Assembly: GCA_038380435.1 (NCBI GenBank)
Contig: JAWZYU010000019.1
Span: 29,413,801 to 29,477,800 of the forward strand
Direction of reading: 5' to 3'
Length of the DNA: 64,000 bases
Origin: Ryuthela nishihirai
Taxonomy: Eukaryota; Arthropoda; Arachnida; Araneae; Heptathelidae
The position numbers were made by a program, and so were the translations under genes. Position 1 is the stretch's first letter, and every line of letters starts with the position of its first letter. Positions 1-10,490 of the stretch are shown here, one piece after another. Under the pieces are notes generated by a model. That model saw only the letters and a list, made by a program, of their open reading frames with translations, did no database searches and was not told where the DNA came from.

Positions 1-1150
1 ACGGTTTACAGAGAGATGTCAAAATGTCTCTCAATAAGGAGGTATTTTCAGGGGGTAACAAAAGCTTTGGAAACATTTCTTCTCCGAATTTAAGAGTAGA
101 TAAACAAAAACAAGTTTTTTTGCTCATTGACTTTGAATGAACTTTGAATGAATATTCACTTGACTTTGAATTCTAATGATCCACGACCTTACTTTTAACC
201 ATCGACTTTACGTCACAGAGGAACCTTCGTGCCCTTCGTTGTCAGATGTTGTCGTCTTGTCGGGGCCTGGTGAGGTTGGGTGAAAATGCTAGAGAGTCTT
301 TGGCAATGGAAATGCCTTTAACAAAGGAAAAGAAGAAGAGACAGAAGAGAAAACCCACAATAGTTTAAGCTCTCTTAATGACGGGAAAATAAAAGAATCG
401 TGATTTTGAGCCGGGTGAGACGTCCAGTAGGGCAGATATTTTTGCAAATCACGTCAATTTTTTTTTTTCATTTACGTTGCTTGATTTGCAGAGAGATGTC
501 AAAATGCTACTCAATGAAAAGGTATTATCAGAAGGTAATAAATGAATTGGAAACATTTCTTCTTTGAATTTAAGAGCGGATAAACAAGTTTCTTTCTCTC
601 ATTCTAAACTTGACTTTGAATTCAGTCTTCTAAAGATCTACGATCTTGCTTTTATCATTCGAGTTCATGTTGCAGAGTGACCTTTATGCCCTTCGTTGTC
701 AGACATCGTATATCATCACAGCTTGTCGTCCTGTCGGGAGTTGACCGTGCTAGGCATTAACTCTAGAATCTTTAACGGCGCTAGGCATTAACTTTAGAAA
801 GAATCTTTGACAATTGAACCGCGTTTAAGCAAACGGGGGAAAAAGTGGTTAAAAAAGCACACAATAGTTTAAGCCTTTATTTAAAGACGGGAAAAATTGT
901 TTTAATATTTACAGATGGTGTTTGTGAGGACAGTTGGGAAGTATATTTTGCAAATCGTATGAAAGACGTTTTTCCCGAATTGACTTTCATTTGCAGAGAG
1001 ATGTCAAGATGTCATTCAATAAAAAGATATTATTAAAGGGTAATAAATTCATTAGAAAAAAAATCTCTGAATTTAAGAGTGGATAAATAAAACATGTGTT
1101 TCTTTTTTATCATTGTAAACTCGACTTTGAATTCACTCTCTAAATGATAG
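1..1150. repeat. Tandem ~0.5-kb repeat, three units
   Basis: A unit beginning with GCAGAGAGATGTCAA/ACAGAGAGATGTCAA occurs near 8, 487 and 991, giving periods of about 480 and 504 bp. Each is followed in the same order by a (T/C)CAATAA-AAGGTATT block, a GGAAACATTTCTTC-like block, AATTTAAGAG-GGATAAA and a (C/A)TTGACTTTGAATTCA block. The third unit is cut short. Units are clearly diverged by point changes and small indels. The window edge cuts the array, so its total length is unknown. The short 63-codon frame at 845-1036 lies inside the repeat and is not gene-like. Confidence 0.8.
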
Positions 1151-1878
1151 AGAATAATGCCGTCGGACCAGAGAGAGTTAAGAATCTCGAACAAAATGAT
1201 GCAAACATTTATTTATTATGGATTTTTTCTGAAGACAAAAAAAATAAGAAATAAATTTACACAAGTCGCAATTATCTTTGTTTTCTTTGACATTTCTTTT
1301 TTTTCACCATCACGAGCCAGATTTAAAACTTTGAAATCAGACACATGACACGAAATTGCGCTTTCTGAGAGCGTGTGAGACTGAGGATTAAGTAATAAAT
1401 AAGCTTTTCCTGAATGCTCAGAATGGAAAGTGACTTTTGTATTTATTGCCGAGCTACTCTTCGACAGCGGGAGAAAAAAAACAAACGCTTTACTCTGAGG
1501 ATCTTTCGTTTTTAATGACTATTTTTCATTTCAGATTTAAATGATAGCTATGCAAACATAAGTCATTAAAGACATAGATGAAAATAAAATGCAATGTTGG
1601 TTCGTTAATAATACAATGTAGAGAGCATGCAAGTTATGATATAGTCATTTGTCCTCTAAATTACCTGTTATGAGTAACAAAACAGAAGAGTCTTTAAGGC
1701 TTTAAACTGTTCAGTGCAATTTTCTTTGTAAGGAGTAGGCTAATGTAGAATATAAATATATATTGGGGATTGGGTGTGGCCTCTTAGAATTCATTTTAAG
1801 TATGCGATCAGTTTCTAAAATTCTCAAATCTTTATTAATTTTTTGGTTGTTGTAATTTAGAAATTTGTAGTAGAGTAG
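1151..1878. other. Unassigned AT-rich sequence
   Basis: Nothing recognisable: no repeat family seen elsewhere in the window, no ORF with a known motif, no clear splice-flanked exon. Confidence 0.5.
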
Positions 1879-2030
1879 CTTGGTGGATGGCCTTGGTAGG
1901 AGTTACCATCTGTCTCCTAACAGCTGTCCAGTGGGTCCCCTTTCCCCAAACCTTCTCTGAATCTTCGGGGTCCTTGTAACCTGTTCACTGTGTGCAGAAA
2001 AGTGCCACTCAGAGGTAAAACAACCCAAAC
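1879..2030 (+). mobile_element. SINE-A, 5'-truncated
   Basis: This is the 3' third of SINE-A, from the 'ggatggccttg' block through 'ccatctgtctcc' and 'gtgtgcagaaaagtgcc' to the 3' tail AGGTAAAACAACCCAAAC. The tRNA-like head is missing. It runs directly into an inverted SINE-A piece at 2040, and the same junction recurs near 6625. Confidence 0.85.
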
Positions 2031-2039
2031 TCTACTGGA

Positions 2040-2209
2040 TGCGAATCCATGGCTTTAAACCCCATCTGATGAACACTGATTTGGCGTCCGCTTGTTGACG
2101 AGGTGGGGATTTATCGGAGATAAATCTCACCGATTACACAGATGGGACTCGAACTAAGATCTCCAGATTACGAGTCTGGCAAGCTATTGACTGAGCCATC
2201 CCCGGTCCC
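2040..2209 (-). mobile_element. SINE-A fragment, 5' half with deletion
   Basis: Read on the minus strand, this has the tRNA-like head (A box TGGCTCAGTC-like, B box GTTCGAGTCCC), then 'gatttatctccgata' and the 'gatggg' block. The segment between the head and the 'ccatggcttt' end is shortened. It abuts the plus-strand SINE-A tail at 2030. Confidence 0.8.
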
Positions 2210-2302
2210 TTTCTTACTAGAACGTCTTGGGTAATATTTCGAGCTTAAATAATTTTCATTGTTTGGAGCCCACAATATCATTAAGTGTGTGTGTTGATAG
2301 CG

Positions 2303-2647
2303 GGGGAGAGGTTACCTCTGAGCGGCTTTTTTTGCACACAATGGGCAGGTCACAGGGACCCCGAGGGCTCAGAGACGGTTGGGAGAAGAATGACTCACTG
2401 AACAGCTTTTAGAAGACAGGTGGTAGGCTCCCGTCAAGGCATGGGACGTTAAGCCGTGGCCCCGTACGGCTTAACGTCCCATCCGACGGATTATTTCCTT
2501 TTTTAGCTCATTGGTGTCTCCACATTGACCGAGGGCAGGGCGGAGAGTTTGACGGTGATAAATCTCAACGCTGACACAGGTGGGACTCGAACATGGGAAC
2601 TACAGATTACGAGTCTGTCGCGGTAACGACTGAGCCACCTCCGCCCC
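2303..2647 (-). mobile_element. SINE-A with internal foldback
   Basis: A minus-strand copy with its 3' end at the left (gttacctctgagcgg) and its tRNA-like head at the right. The normal segment between 'cccgtcaagg' and 'ggcttaacgtccc' has been replaced by an inverted copy of the neighbouring element sequence. The result is a perfect 17-bp inverted repeat (2441-2457 and 2466-2482) around an 8-bp loop. Confidence 0.85.
2441..2482. repeat. 17-bp perfect inverted repeat inside SINE-A
   Basis: ATGGGACGTTAAGCCGT at 2441-2457 is the exact reverse complement of ACGGCTTAACGTCCCAT at 2466-2482, with spacer GGCCCCGT. Other SINE-A copies hold only one of the two arms, so this is local to this copy. Confidence 0.95.
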
Positions 2648-2875
2648 AGGCGGGAAGAGGTAGTCGGTGCATTAAAAAGATTGCACTAATGTTAAAAGTG
2701 TCACCCGGAACAATGGAAAAGCTTACCTGGGATGAGAGACGATACTTTGCATGCCACTCAACTGAACTGGAATGCTGTTTAAGATGAGTACTCTTTTCAT
2801 CCCGAAATGCTTTCTCACAAACAGTGCAACACGTTTACCGCGGTCATTCCAAGAATCGTTCGGGGGGAAAGAAGT

Positions 2876-3246
2876 GTTGGGTTGTTTTACCTCTGAGCCG
2901 CACTTTTTTGCACACCATGGGCTAAATGGCTAGGTCACAAGGACCCCGAAGGCTCAGAGAAGGTTGGGGGAGGTGACCCACTGGAACAGCTGTTGGGAGA
3001 CAGATGGTAGCCTCCCGTCAAGGCCATCCAGCGTGCACAGGTATGGCTCTCCCGCACACGGGGCCGCTGCTTAACGTCCCATCCGACGGACGGCTGCCTT
3101 TCAAAGCCCAGCGGTGTCTCCTACTGACCGTGGGCAGAGCGAGGAGTTTCGCGGAGATAAATCTCAACGCTGACCCAGCGGGGACTCGGACCTGGGAACT
3201 TCAGATTACAAGCCTGGCGCGCTACCGACTGAGCCACCCCCACCCC
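2876..3246 (-). mobile_element. SINE-A, near full length
   Basis: Runs from the 3' tail complement (TTGGGTTGTTTTACCTCTGA) to the tRNA-like head ending CCACCCCCACCCC. The head retains A- and B-box sequence. Moderately diverged from the youngest copies. No convincing flanking duplication was found. Confidence 0.9.
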
Positions 3247-4185
3247 AGGGAAAAAAATTGAAAAATATAAATATACCTATACGGTTACCACATCTGCTCA
3301 GATTATTCAAATTCTCGTGAGTTGGTCATTGCCCCTGCTCCTAGATCCGGTGGTTGACTCAAAACAAATCATTTTGCTATAAACAATAACTTTCGCTATG
3401 CTTCCTATTGATAGCAATCAGCTCTCAATAAAAAAGCACTCACACCAATCCATTAAGGTGAGCAAAATGTTTGCGTTTTTTGTTTAAGGAAAAACTGTTT
3501 GGTCTTTGGATTACTTAAGTAACGCTGTAAATGATCCTTCACACGAAATGAAAACCTTTTTTCGTGAATACTCCAACAGTCGTTATTGCTCTTTAGCTCA
3601 GCAATAAAACAATGGCTCTTTTACATGAAATATAGGCATCGCTTTTATGTTAAAGGATATTTTAAACACGCAACTTTTGAATACCCTTGTAGCGATCATT
3701 TGGGTTACATGTTCACCGACAATGGCATGAATAAAATGCGTGATTAAGTTCTAGCTTGGAACACGGGAAAACACGTTTCGTTTAGCGTTCAAATTAACCT
3801 TTCAAGGATTTAGCCGAAGGAAGTGTAAGTTTTAAGGAAAAGAACAAATATATCGTTATTAAGTTAAATGGTTTCGTGCTTACATCAGTTCCATTTCTTA
3901 GTTAATGATGTTAAAAATTGATATTATTTGCATGGTCGTGATAGTTAGGGATGTGTTATCTGAGAAGATTTAGTAAAATCGAATTTTAATCTGTAATAGC
4001 TTAGAATATAAGCTTTAATTTCATTATTTTATTATTTTATTGTTATTGTATATATATATATCTGTGTTATAAGTGCATTTTCAGAAGTGTATGAGAATGT
4101 TGCTCTTTAGTTGATATTGGGGCCAAGCTGGGCTATTCTCCATATGCTCACGGAGGTAAGTGCATTCCATGGATCACGGAGTGAG
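3247..4185. other. Unassigned AT-rich sequence
   Basis: No repeat family or coding motif recognised. The stretch near 4000-4065 is a simple AT-rich run with a TATATATATA tract. Confidence 0.5.
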
Positions 4186-5974
4186 TGCAACTCTGAGTTA
4201 CTTTGGGGAGGTCCCCCCCGAAGTAACTCGGAGTTGGCAAAATTCGAAGCGACTTCGTAAAATCAAGGTGAGTTGTGAAAATTTGTAATCAGTTTTTTTT
4301 TGCAAAATAAAGGGGAGTTGTCAAATTTGAGACAACTTGGCAAATCTAGGGCAGTTTAGAAAATGGAGAGACGGCAAAATCTAGAGCAGTTTGCAAAATT
4401 CGAAGCCACTTCAGTAAAATACGGGAGAGTTGGCAAAATGTGGGGTATTTGACAAAATTCGGAGAGACTTGGTAAAATCTTGGGGAGTTGGCAAAATTCG
4501 GAGTGACTTGGCAAAATCGTGGGGAGTTGGCAAAATTCAGGTAAGATGTAAAAATTGGGATTTTTTTCTGGAAAATTATGGCGACTTGGCAAAATCTAGG
4601 GGCAGTTGGAAAATTTCGGAGTGACTTTGGAAAATCGTGGGGAATTGGCAAAATTCGGAGTGACTTGGTAAAATCTTCGGGAATTGGCAAAATTCGAAGT
4701 GACTTGGCAAAATTCAGGTGATATGTAAAAATTGGGATTTTTTTCTGTAAAATTATGGCGTTGGCAAAATCTAGAAGAGTTGGTGAAATCTAGGGCATTT
4801 GGAAAATTATGGAGTGACTTGGCAAAAATCTTGGCGAATTGGAAAAATTCCGGTGAGTTGTAAAAATTGCAATTTTTTTTGTAAAGTTATGGCGTGTTGG
4901 CAAAATCGAGGTAGCTTCGCAGTATCTAGGAGAGTTGGCAAATCTTGAGGGAACTGGCAAAATTCAGAGTGAATTTACGAATTCAGGTGAGATGTAAAAA
5001 TTGGGATTTTTTTCCTGTAAAATTGGCGAGTTTGCAAAATCGAGGAAATTTGGCACAATCTAGAGCAGTTGGCATAATTTAAATCCACTTGGTAAAATAC
5101 GGGTGAGTTGGGAAAATTGGGATTGTTTTTGTGAAATTAAAGAGAGTAGACAAAATCGAGGCAACTTGGCAAATTTTAGGGAAGTTAGCAAAACTGGAAA
5201 CCACTTGGTAAAGTACAGGTGAGTTGCAAAAATTGGGATGGTTTTTTGAAATTAAGGAGAGTTGGAAAAAACGAGAGCTCTTGACAAAATCTAGGGGAGT
5301 TGGGAAAACTCGAAGCCACTTGGTAAAATACAGGGAAGTTGTGAAAATTGTGCCTTTCTTGTGCAATTAAGAAGAATTGATAAAATTCGAAGTGGCTTGG
5401 CAAATTCAGGAAAGATATAAAAATTGTTATTTTTTCTGTAAAATTACGGCGAATTGGCAAAATCTAGGGTAGTTGGCAAAATTCAAATCCACTTGGTAAA
5501 ATATAGGCGAGTTGTGATAATTGGGATTGGGTTTGTAAAATTAAGGACAGTTGACAAAATCGAGAAAACTTGGCAAAATCTTTGGGAGTTTGAAAATTTT
5601 GAAGTGACTTGGAAAATCTAGGAGAGATGTAAAGATTGGGATTAGTTTTGTGAAATTAAGGAGAGTTGGTCAAATCAAGGGTATTTCGTAAAATTCACAC
5701 TGACTTGCTGCAATTCAGACGAGATGTAAATAATAGGGATTATTTCTGTGAAATTTTGGCTAGTTGGCAAAATTGGAAGTCAAAAATGGCAAAAATGCAG
5801 GAGTGTTGTGAAAATTGCTTCAAATCCCTCCCCACACAAACATACGGAGCGAAAATCTAGGTACGAACGTGATAGAGACATTATTTCCTCAGTTGGCAAA
5901 ATTTGATTTTCGAGTTGGAAAATTTTTTATTTCTCTCCCCCCCCCCACAACCATAGTCCTTCGCTATGCACCTG
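4186..5974 (+). mobile_element. hAT-like element filled with TTGGCAAAAT minisatellite (copy 1)
   Basis: Begins with the same block that starts the element at 11166-13130 when read on its minus strand (AAGTAACTCGGAGTTGGCAA at 4220-4239) and ends CCATAGTCCTTCGCTATGCA-CCTG at 5974. That end matches the terminal CCTTCGCTACGCCCCTG of the family. The interior is a degenerate array with TTGGCAAAAT (or TTGGAAAAT, TTGGTAAAAT) roughly every 19-20 bp, often as about 39-bp dimers, interspersed with a longer unit containing 'atgtaaaaattgggattttttt'. All units point the same way. The left terminus is rearranged and no 8-bp TSD was found. Short frames across it on both strands are by-products of the periodicity. 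Confidence 0.75.
4189..4235. repeat. Inverted repeat at the left end of the minisatellite element
   Basis: AACTCTGAGTTACTTTGGGG (4189-4208) pairs with CCCCGAAGTAACTCGGAGTT (ending at about 4235) with only a couple of mismatches, across a short G/C-run loop. It sits where the intact family member has its terminal inverted repeat, so the end here may have been rebuilt by foldback. Confidence 0.75.
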
Positions 5975-6029
5975 CAGGCAATGGCTAACCACCTGATGGA
6001 TAGTTTTTTCATTCGTGTGACAAAATTTT

Positions 6030-6235
6030 ATTATTTTAAATATAGTTATATTTATATAATTTAAATATAGTTATACCCTTGTTTATATTATATTTATTTA
6101 ATTTAAATATAGCTATACTCTTGTTTATATTATTTTTATTTAATTTAAATATAGTTACAGTCTTGTTTATATTATATTTATATCACTTAAATATTATTTT
6201 ATTTATATTATTTAAATGTACTTATAATTTTGTGA
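6030..6235. repeat. AT-rich ~42-bp tandem repeat
   Basis: About four to five units of AATTTAAATATAGTTATA-(C)-CTTGTTTATATTATATTTATTT with small changes. Explains the short leucine/isoleucine-rich frame at 6079-6378. Confidence 0.85.
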
Positions 6236-6625
6236 CCTGTCCATTTAGACCAGGCGTGTCCAACCTGTGGCCCTGGACAGCTAGTAATGCGGCCCACAAA
6301 ATAGTAAAGTTTACTTGTTTACGACATAAGCTTCAACACCATTATGTGATTTTCAACAAGTTTTTAATATCCCACTAGTTTTATGTTGCCCTTTTTTAAT
6401 TTTATAATAAAAAACATAAGAAAATAAATGAAGTTTTATTATTTATATACATTAACTATATTATATATTTTATGTCTGCCCAAAACCATTCATCTTCACT
6501 CAATGTGACCCAGGGAAGTCAAATCTTCACTCAATGTGGCCCAGGGAAGTCAAAAGTTTGGACACGCCTGATTTAGACGCATGGTCTGCGAAGAAACTAC
6601 CGATCAGATGTAAAACAACTGAAAC
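6230..6625 (+). mobile_element. SINE-A 3' fragment split by a hAT MITE
   Basis: The left part, 6230-6250 (TGTGACCTGTCCATTTAGAC), and the right part, 6571-6625 (atttagacgcatggtctgcg ... gtaaaacaac), join to give the standard SINE-A 3' region 'gacctggccatttagcccatggtgtgc...gtaaaacaac'. The element at 6251-6570 interrupts it. To the right, 6626-6662 continues with an inverted SINE-A-like piece, as at 2031-2067. Confidence 0.8.
6251..6570. mobile_element. hAT-type MITE (320 bp) with 8-bp TSD
   Basis: The terminal inverted repeat is CAGGCGTGTCCAA at the left end and the same sequence in reverse complement (TTGGACACGCCTG) at the right end, 13 bp identical. It is flanked by the perfect 8-bp duplication ATTTAGAC at 6243-6250 and 6571-6578. 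An 8-bp TSD and CAG...CTG ends are hallmarks of hAT elements. There is no transposase. A ~31-bp block (cttcactcaatgtg-cccagg) is tandemly duplicated near the right end at about 6490-6553. Confidence 0.93.
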
Positions 6626-6818
6626 TTTCCTGGATACAGAGCCATGGCTTTCCATCCCATCTATTCTTTATCTTATCCCAATCTATAGCTTCAGAGCTAT
6701 ATATATATTTCAGAGCCCACTCCTTTGTGAGTCGCGACCCACAATTTGAGAGTTTTTTTTTTTAAATAATCAGGATTATATTTTCTAGTTTTAACATGAT
6801 GAATATTTTCTTTTTTTT

Positions 6819-6910
6819 ACCTTCAGTTGATAATGTCAACATAGTTTTTTTCATACTACCTTCAGTTGATAATGTCAACATAGTTTTTTTCATACTACCT
6901 TCAGTTTATG
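6819..6910. repeat. ~40-bp tandem duplication
   Basis: Two almost identical units of ACCTTCAGTTGATAATGTCA followed by ACATAGTTTTTTTCATACT, with the start of a third. This generates the repeated peptide in the frame at 6796-7275. Confidence 0.9.
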
Positions 6911-7082
6911 ATGCAACACTGCGATATTTCAATTTCCTACTCAATATCGTGCCATCAAAGTTGACGCTTCCCACCATTAATTGCAAAATCCTGATGCAGC
7001 CATGGGCTACGGAGGTCCAACCACAATGTGCAATTTTCCTCTCCAGACTTGTTTGTTCTGAGCTATTGCCTGCTGCATTTGA

Positions 7083-7265
7083 CTACTCTAGGTCAATTCC
7101 AGCAAGGTCTTGTTTGACAAAGTCTGCCAATTGCATCCTAGTTCTCCTCCTTTTTCTCAAACGCCTAAACACACTGTTTATAATTCTGTTTGCCAAAATG
7201 CAGCTATGCATAAGGGCAACATGGCCAAACCAACGCAATCTCTCTCTGCACAATATGCTGCTCAA
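7083..7265 (-). pseudogene. LINE C-terminal coding fragment
   Basis: The minus-strand frame includes ILCRERLRWFGHVA followed by a basic stretch (RRLRKRRRTRMQLADFVKQD). This is the C-terminal tail typical of LINE endonuclease/reverse transcriptase polyproteins. It is the 3' coding end of the LINE whose reverse transcriptase lies at 9696-10217, separated by later insertions. Broken and not expressible as a unit. Confidence 0.8.
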
Positions 7266-7328
7266 AGGAGGTTGATGACTCCTTCTTTACCTCATTTATT
7301 AATTACAAAGTCGAATCACTTAATGACC

Positions 7329-7720
7329 AAGAGGCGGGGTTGGCTCAGTCGGTAGCGCGCCAGGCTCGTAATCTGTAGTTCCTAGGTTCGAGTCCCAGCT
7401 GGGTCAGCGTTGAGATTTATCTCCGAAAAACTCCCCGCCATGTCTTTGGTCACTAAGGGACACCGATGAGCTTGGAAAGGCCACCGTCCGTCGGATGGGA
7501 TGCTAAGCTTGGAACCGTGTGCGGGAGAGCCATACCCTGTACACATTAAAGAACACTCTGGATGGCCTTGACGGGAGGCTACCATCTCTCTCCCAACAGC
7601 TTTTCCAGTGGGTCCCCTCCCCTAACATCCTCTGTGTCTTCGGGGTCCATGTGACCTGGACATTTAGCCCATGGTGTGCAGAAAAATGCCGCTCAGAGGT
7701 AAAACAACCCAACCCAACCC
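7329..7720 (+). mobile_element. SINE-A, full length, inserted in LINE
   Basis: Head GAGGCGGGGTTGGCTCAGTC with a tRNA-like core and B box GGTTCGAGTCCC, and tail AAAACAACCCAACCCAACCC. Flanking sequence TAATGACC (7321-7328) versus TAATGCCG (7721-7728) suggests a partly decayed TSD. The LINE C-terminal region continues on both sides. Confidence 0.9.
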
Positions 7721-7933
7721 TAATGCCGAATATACTGAGTAAGCATCTAGAATCAAAGGCATCAAGTTTCTTGTTATCCTGCTTACAAAGGGTCCATTTT
7801 TCGCTACAATAACTAACCTTAGAATGAACCAAACTATTATATAGACTAATTTTAATGTTTAGGTGTACACCCCTATTTTTCCACACTCTCCATAGATTCT
7901 ATCTATAAATTAAAGCTACATAAATCCCCAGGG

Positions 7934-8881
7934 GTGGATAAAATCACCCCTGAAATACTTAGAGCTGGGAACATATGTGTTGTCATATGGCTGATGGAAA
8001 TTTTGAATATTTTTTGGGATAAAGATGTTGCTCCTAACGATTTTGCTAGAGCAATTATTGTCCCGATTTTTAAAAAAGGTCATCGCAGTTCTTATGATAA
8101 TTATAGGGAATTAGTTTACTCTCTGTTGCAGGAAAAGTTTTTTACATCATTATACTTAATAGAATTAGGAATTTGGTTGATGGATAACTGCGTGATGAAC
8201 AGTGTAGATTCAGAAGTGGTAGGGGATTTAATGATCAAATATTTTCGCTTAGGCAGATTCTTGAGAAATGTTAAGAGTTTCAAAAACCTGTAGTTTCTAG
8301 CTTTATAGATTTCAAAAACCTGTAGTTGCTAGCTTTATAGATTTCAAAAACCTGTAGTTGCTAGCTTTATAAATTTCAAAAAGGCTTTTAACTCTGTTGA
8401 TCGACATAATTTGTGGTTGATTGTTAGATCATTTGGAATACCTGATAAATTATTTAACATAATGAAAGCTCTCTGTAATAACACTGAGTCGTGTGTGAGA
8501 GTTGGTACGTCTTTCAGCAATTGGTTTAGCATTGCTAGTGGAGTTAAACAAGGAAGCATTTTGTCCCCTTTTCTGTTTTGTTTGGCTATTGATTATGTAA
8601 TGCGAAATTCTTTGCAAGGGAAAGATTTTGGTCTTAAATAGTCTAGATATTTCAGAATTTCTGATTTAGATTATGCAGATGATTTGGTCCTGTTGCCTAA
8701 TGATGCTGATGAGATTAATTCTTTCATTAGGGCTGTTCAAGAGAATGGTAATAAAGTAGTTTTGGTGTTAAACAGAGAAAATACTAAAGTGATGAAAATT
8801 GGTCAGGTGGATGGTGCTTCAGTTGCTTTGAATGGTTTCACCCTTGAGCAATTGTCTCAGTTAAATTGTTTTGGGAGCTAG
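7934..8881 (+). pseudogene. Reverse transcriptase fragment, frameshifted
   Basis: Successive frames give KSPGVDKITPEIL-like, FRSGRGFND-like, SGVKQGSILSPFLFCL (8411-8641) and DYADDLVLLPND (8640-8720) segments, the ordered core motifs of a LINE reverse transcriptase, including the YADD catalytic box. A 32-bp triplication at 8278-8380, an in-frame stop near 8639 and further frameshifts break it. Not functional. Confidence 0.88.
8278..8380. repeat. 32-bp triplication inside the reverse transcriptase
   Basis: TTCAAAAACCTGTAGTTGCT-AGCTTTATAGAT occurs three times in a row. The other LINE copies have it once. The two extra units add 64 bp, which shifts the reading frame. Confidence 0.95.
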
Positions 8882-9695
8882 GTTACAGATACCGGTGATA
8901 TGCGGCAAGAGATAAATGGAAGAACAACGATTGCAGCTGCGACTTATCAGACTATGGAGAGTGTGGAAATATTGGTGTATACACCTAAAGACTAAAATTC
9001 TGCTGTATAATAGTTTGATTCTTTCTAAGCTTAGTTATGGTAGCTAAATATAGACCCTTTGTGAGCAGGATAACAAGAAACTCGATGCCTTTTAATCTAG
9101 ATCCTTACGCAGTATCTTGGGCATTAGTAAGTAATGGAACACTTACTTTATAAGTAAATGACTTTGTAAGTAATGATGAGGTTAGAAGAAGTCATCGACC
9201 TCCTTTGAACAGCGTATTGTGCAGAGAGAGACTGCTTTGGTTTGGTCATGTTGCCCGTTTGCATAACTGCAGATTAGCAAACAGGATTATGAACCGTGTG
9301 CCTAAGGGTTTTAGAAAAAGAAGGAGACCTAGGAAATAATGGGCAGACAATGTCAAACAGGACTTTGCTAGAATTGGCCTAGAGTGGCCAAATAAGCAGC
9401 ATTAGCTGAGAACAGACACGTCTAGAGAGGAAAATTACGCAGTCTGGTTGGACCTTCCTAGCCCACGGCTGCATGAAGAATTTGTATGAATGTATCCACA
9501 GATTCTTAAAAGTCCCAGCGGCAATCCTTATTTTTCTATTTATCTCTTGCCGCATATCAACAGTATCTGTTACATAGCTCCCAAGATAGTTAAACTGAGA
9601 CACTTGCTCAAGAGTGCAGCCATTCAAAGCAACTGAAGCACCATCTGCCTGACCAATTTTCATCACTTTAGTATTTTCTCTGTTTAACACCAAAA

Positions 9696-10217
9696 CTACT
9701 TTATTACCATTCTCTTGAACAGCCCTAATGAAGGATTCATCTCATCAGCATCATTAGCCAACAGGACCAAATCATCTGCATAATCTAAATAAGAAATTTT
9801 GAAATATCTAGACCATTTAAGGCCAAAATCTTTCCCTTGCAAAGAATTTCGCATAACATAATCAATAGCCAAACAAAACAGAAAAGGGGACAAAATGCTA
9901 CCTTGTTTAACTCCACTAGCAATGCTAAAGCAATTGCTGAAAGACGTACCAACTCTCACACACGACTCAGTGTTATTACAGAGAGCTTTCATTATGTTAA
10001 ATAATTTAACAGGTATTCCAAATGATCTAGCAATCAACCACAAATTATGTCGATCAACAGAGTTAAAAGCCTTTTTGAAATCTATAAAGCTAGCAACTAC
10101 AGGTTTTTGAAACTCTAAACATTTCTCAAGAATCTGCCTAAGTGAAAATATTTGATCATTAAATCCCCTACCACTTCTGAATCTACACTGTTCATCACGC
10201 AGTTGTCCATCAACCAA
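9696..10217 (-). pseudogene. LINE reverse transcriptase core (longest intact piece)
   Basis: The 173-residue minus-strand frame carries the ordered reverse transcriptase motifs: QCRFRSGRGFNDQI near the start, DFKKAFNSVDR (about residues 47-57), SGVKQGSILSPFLFCL (about 102-117) and YADDLVLLAND (about 148-158). YADD holds the two catalytic aspartates. This is the central palm domain of the enzyme that would copy element RNA at a nicked target. It is a piece of the larger LINE ORF, which is split by insertions and stops, so it is a relic. Confidence 0.92.
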
Positions 10218-10490
10218 ATTCCTAATTCTATTAAGTATAATGATGTAAAAAACTTTTCCTGCAACAGAGTAAACTAATTCCCTATAATTATCATAAGAAC
10301 TGCGATGACCTTTTTTAAAAATCGGGACAATAATTGCTCTAGCAAAATCGTTAGGAACAACATCTTTATCCTAAAAAATATTCAAAATTTCAATCAGGCA
10401 TATGACAACACATATGTTCCCAGCTCTAAGCATTTCAGGGGTGATTTCATCCACCCCTGGGGATTTATTCAGTTTTAATTTAGATATAGC

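Larger units (their letters stand above)
7901..9494 (+). mobile_element. 5'-truncated LINE inserted in the older LINE
   Basis: A plus-strand copy of the same LINE family, starting just before the reverse transcriptase and running to the 3' end (ggttggaccttcctagcccac at about 9450). It is flanked by TCCATAGATTCT (7889-7900) and TCCACAGATTCT (9495-9506), an 11/12 match that reads as the TSD. The host LINE resumes across it exactly at that word. 5' truncation and a ~12-bp TSD fit target-primed reverse transcription. Confidence 0.88.

Noticed and set aside
4346..5460. Several overlapping 78-114-codon frames on both strands
   Set aside because: They follow the periodicity of the TTGGCAAAAT minisatellite and also occur at 11581-12930. 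No gene-like features.
7700..7725. Telomere-like AACCC repeats
   Set aside because: Only two to four units at SINE-A 3' ends; this is the SINE tail, not telomeric DNA.
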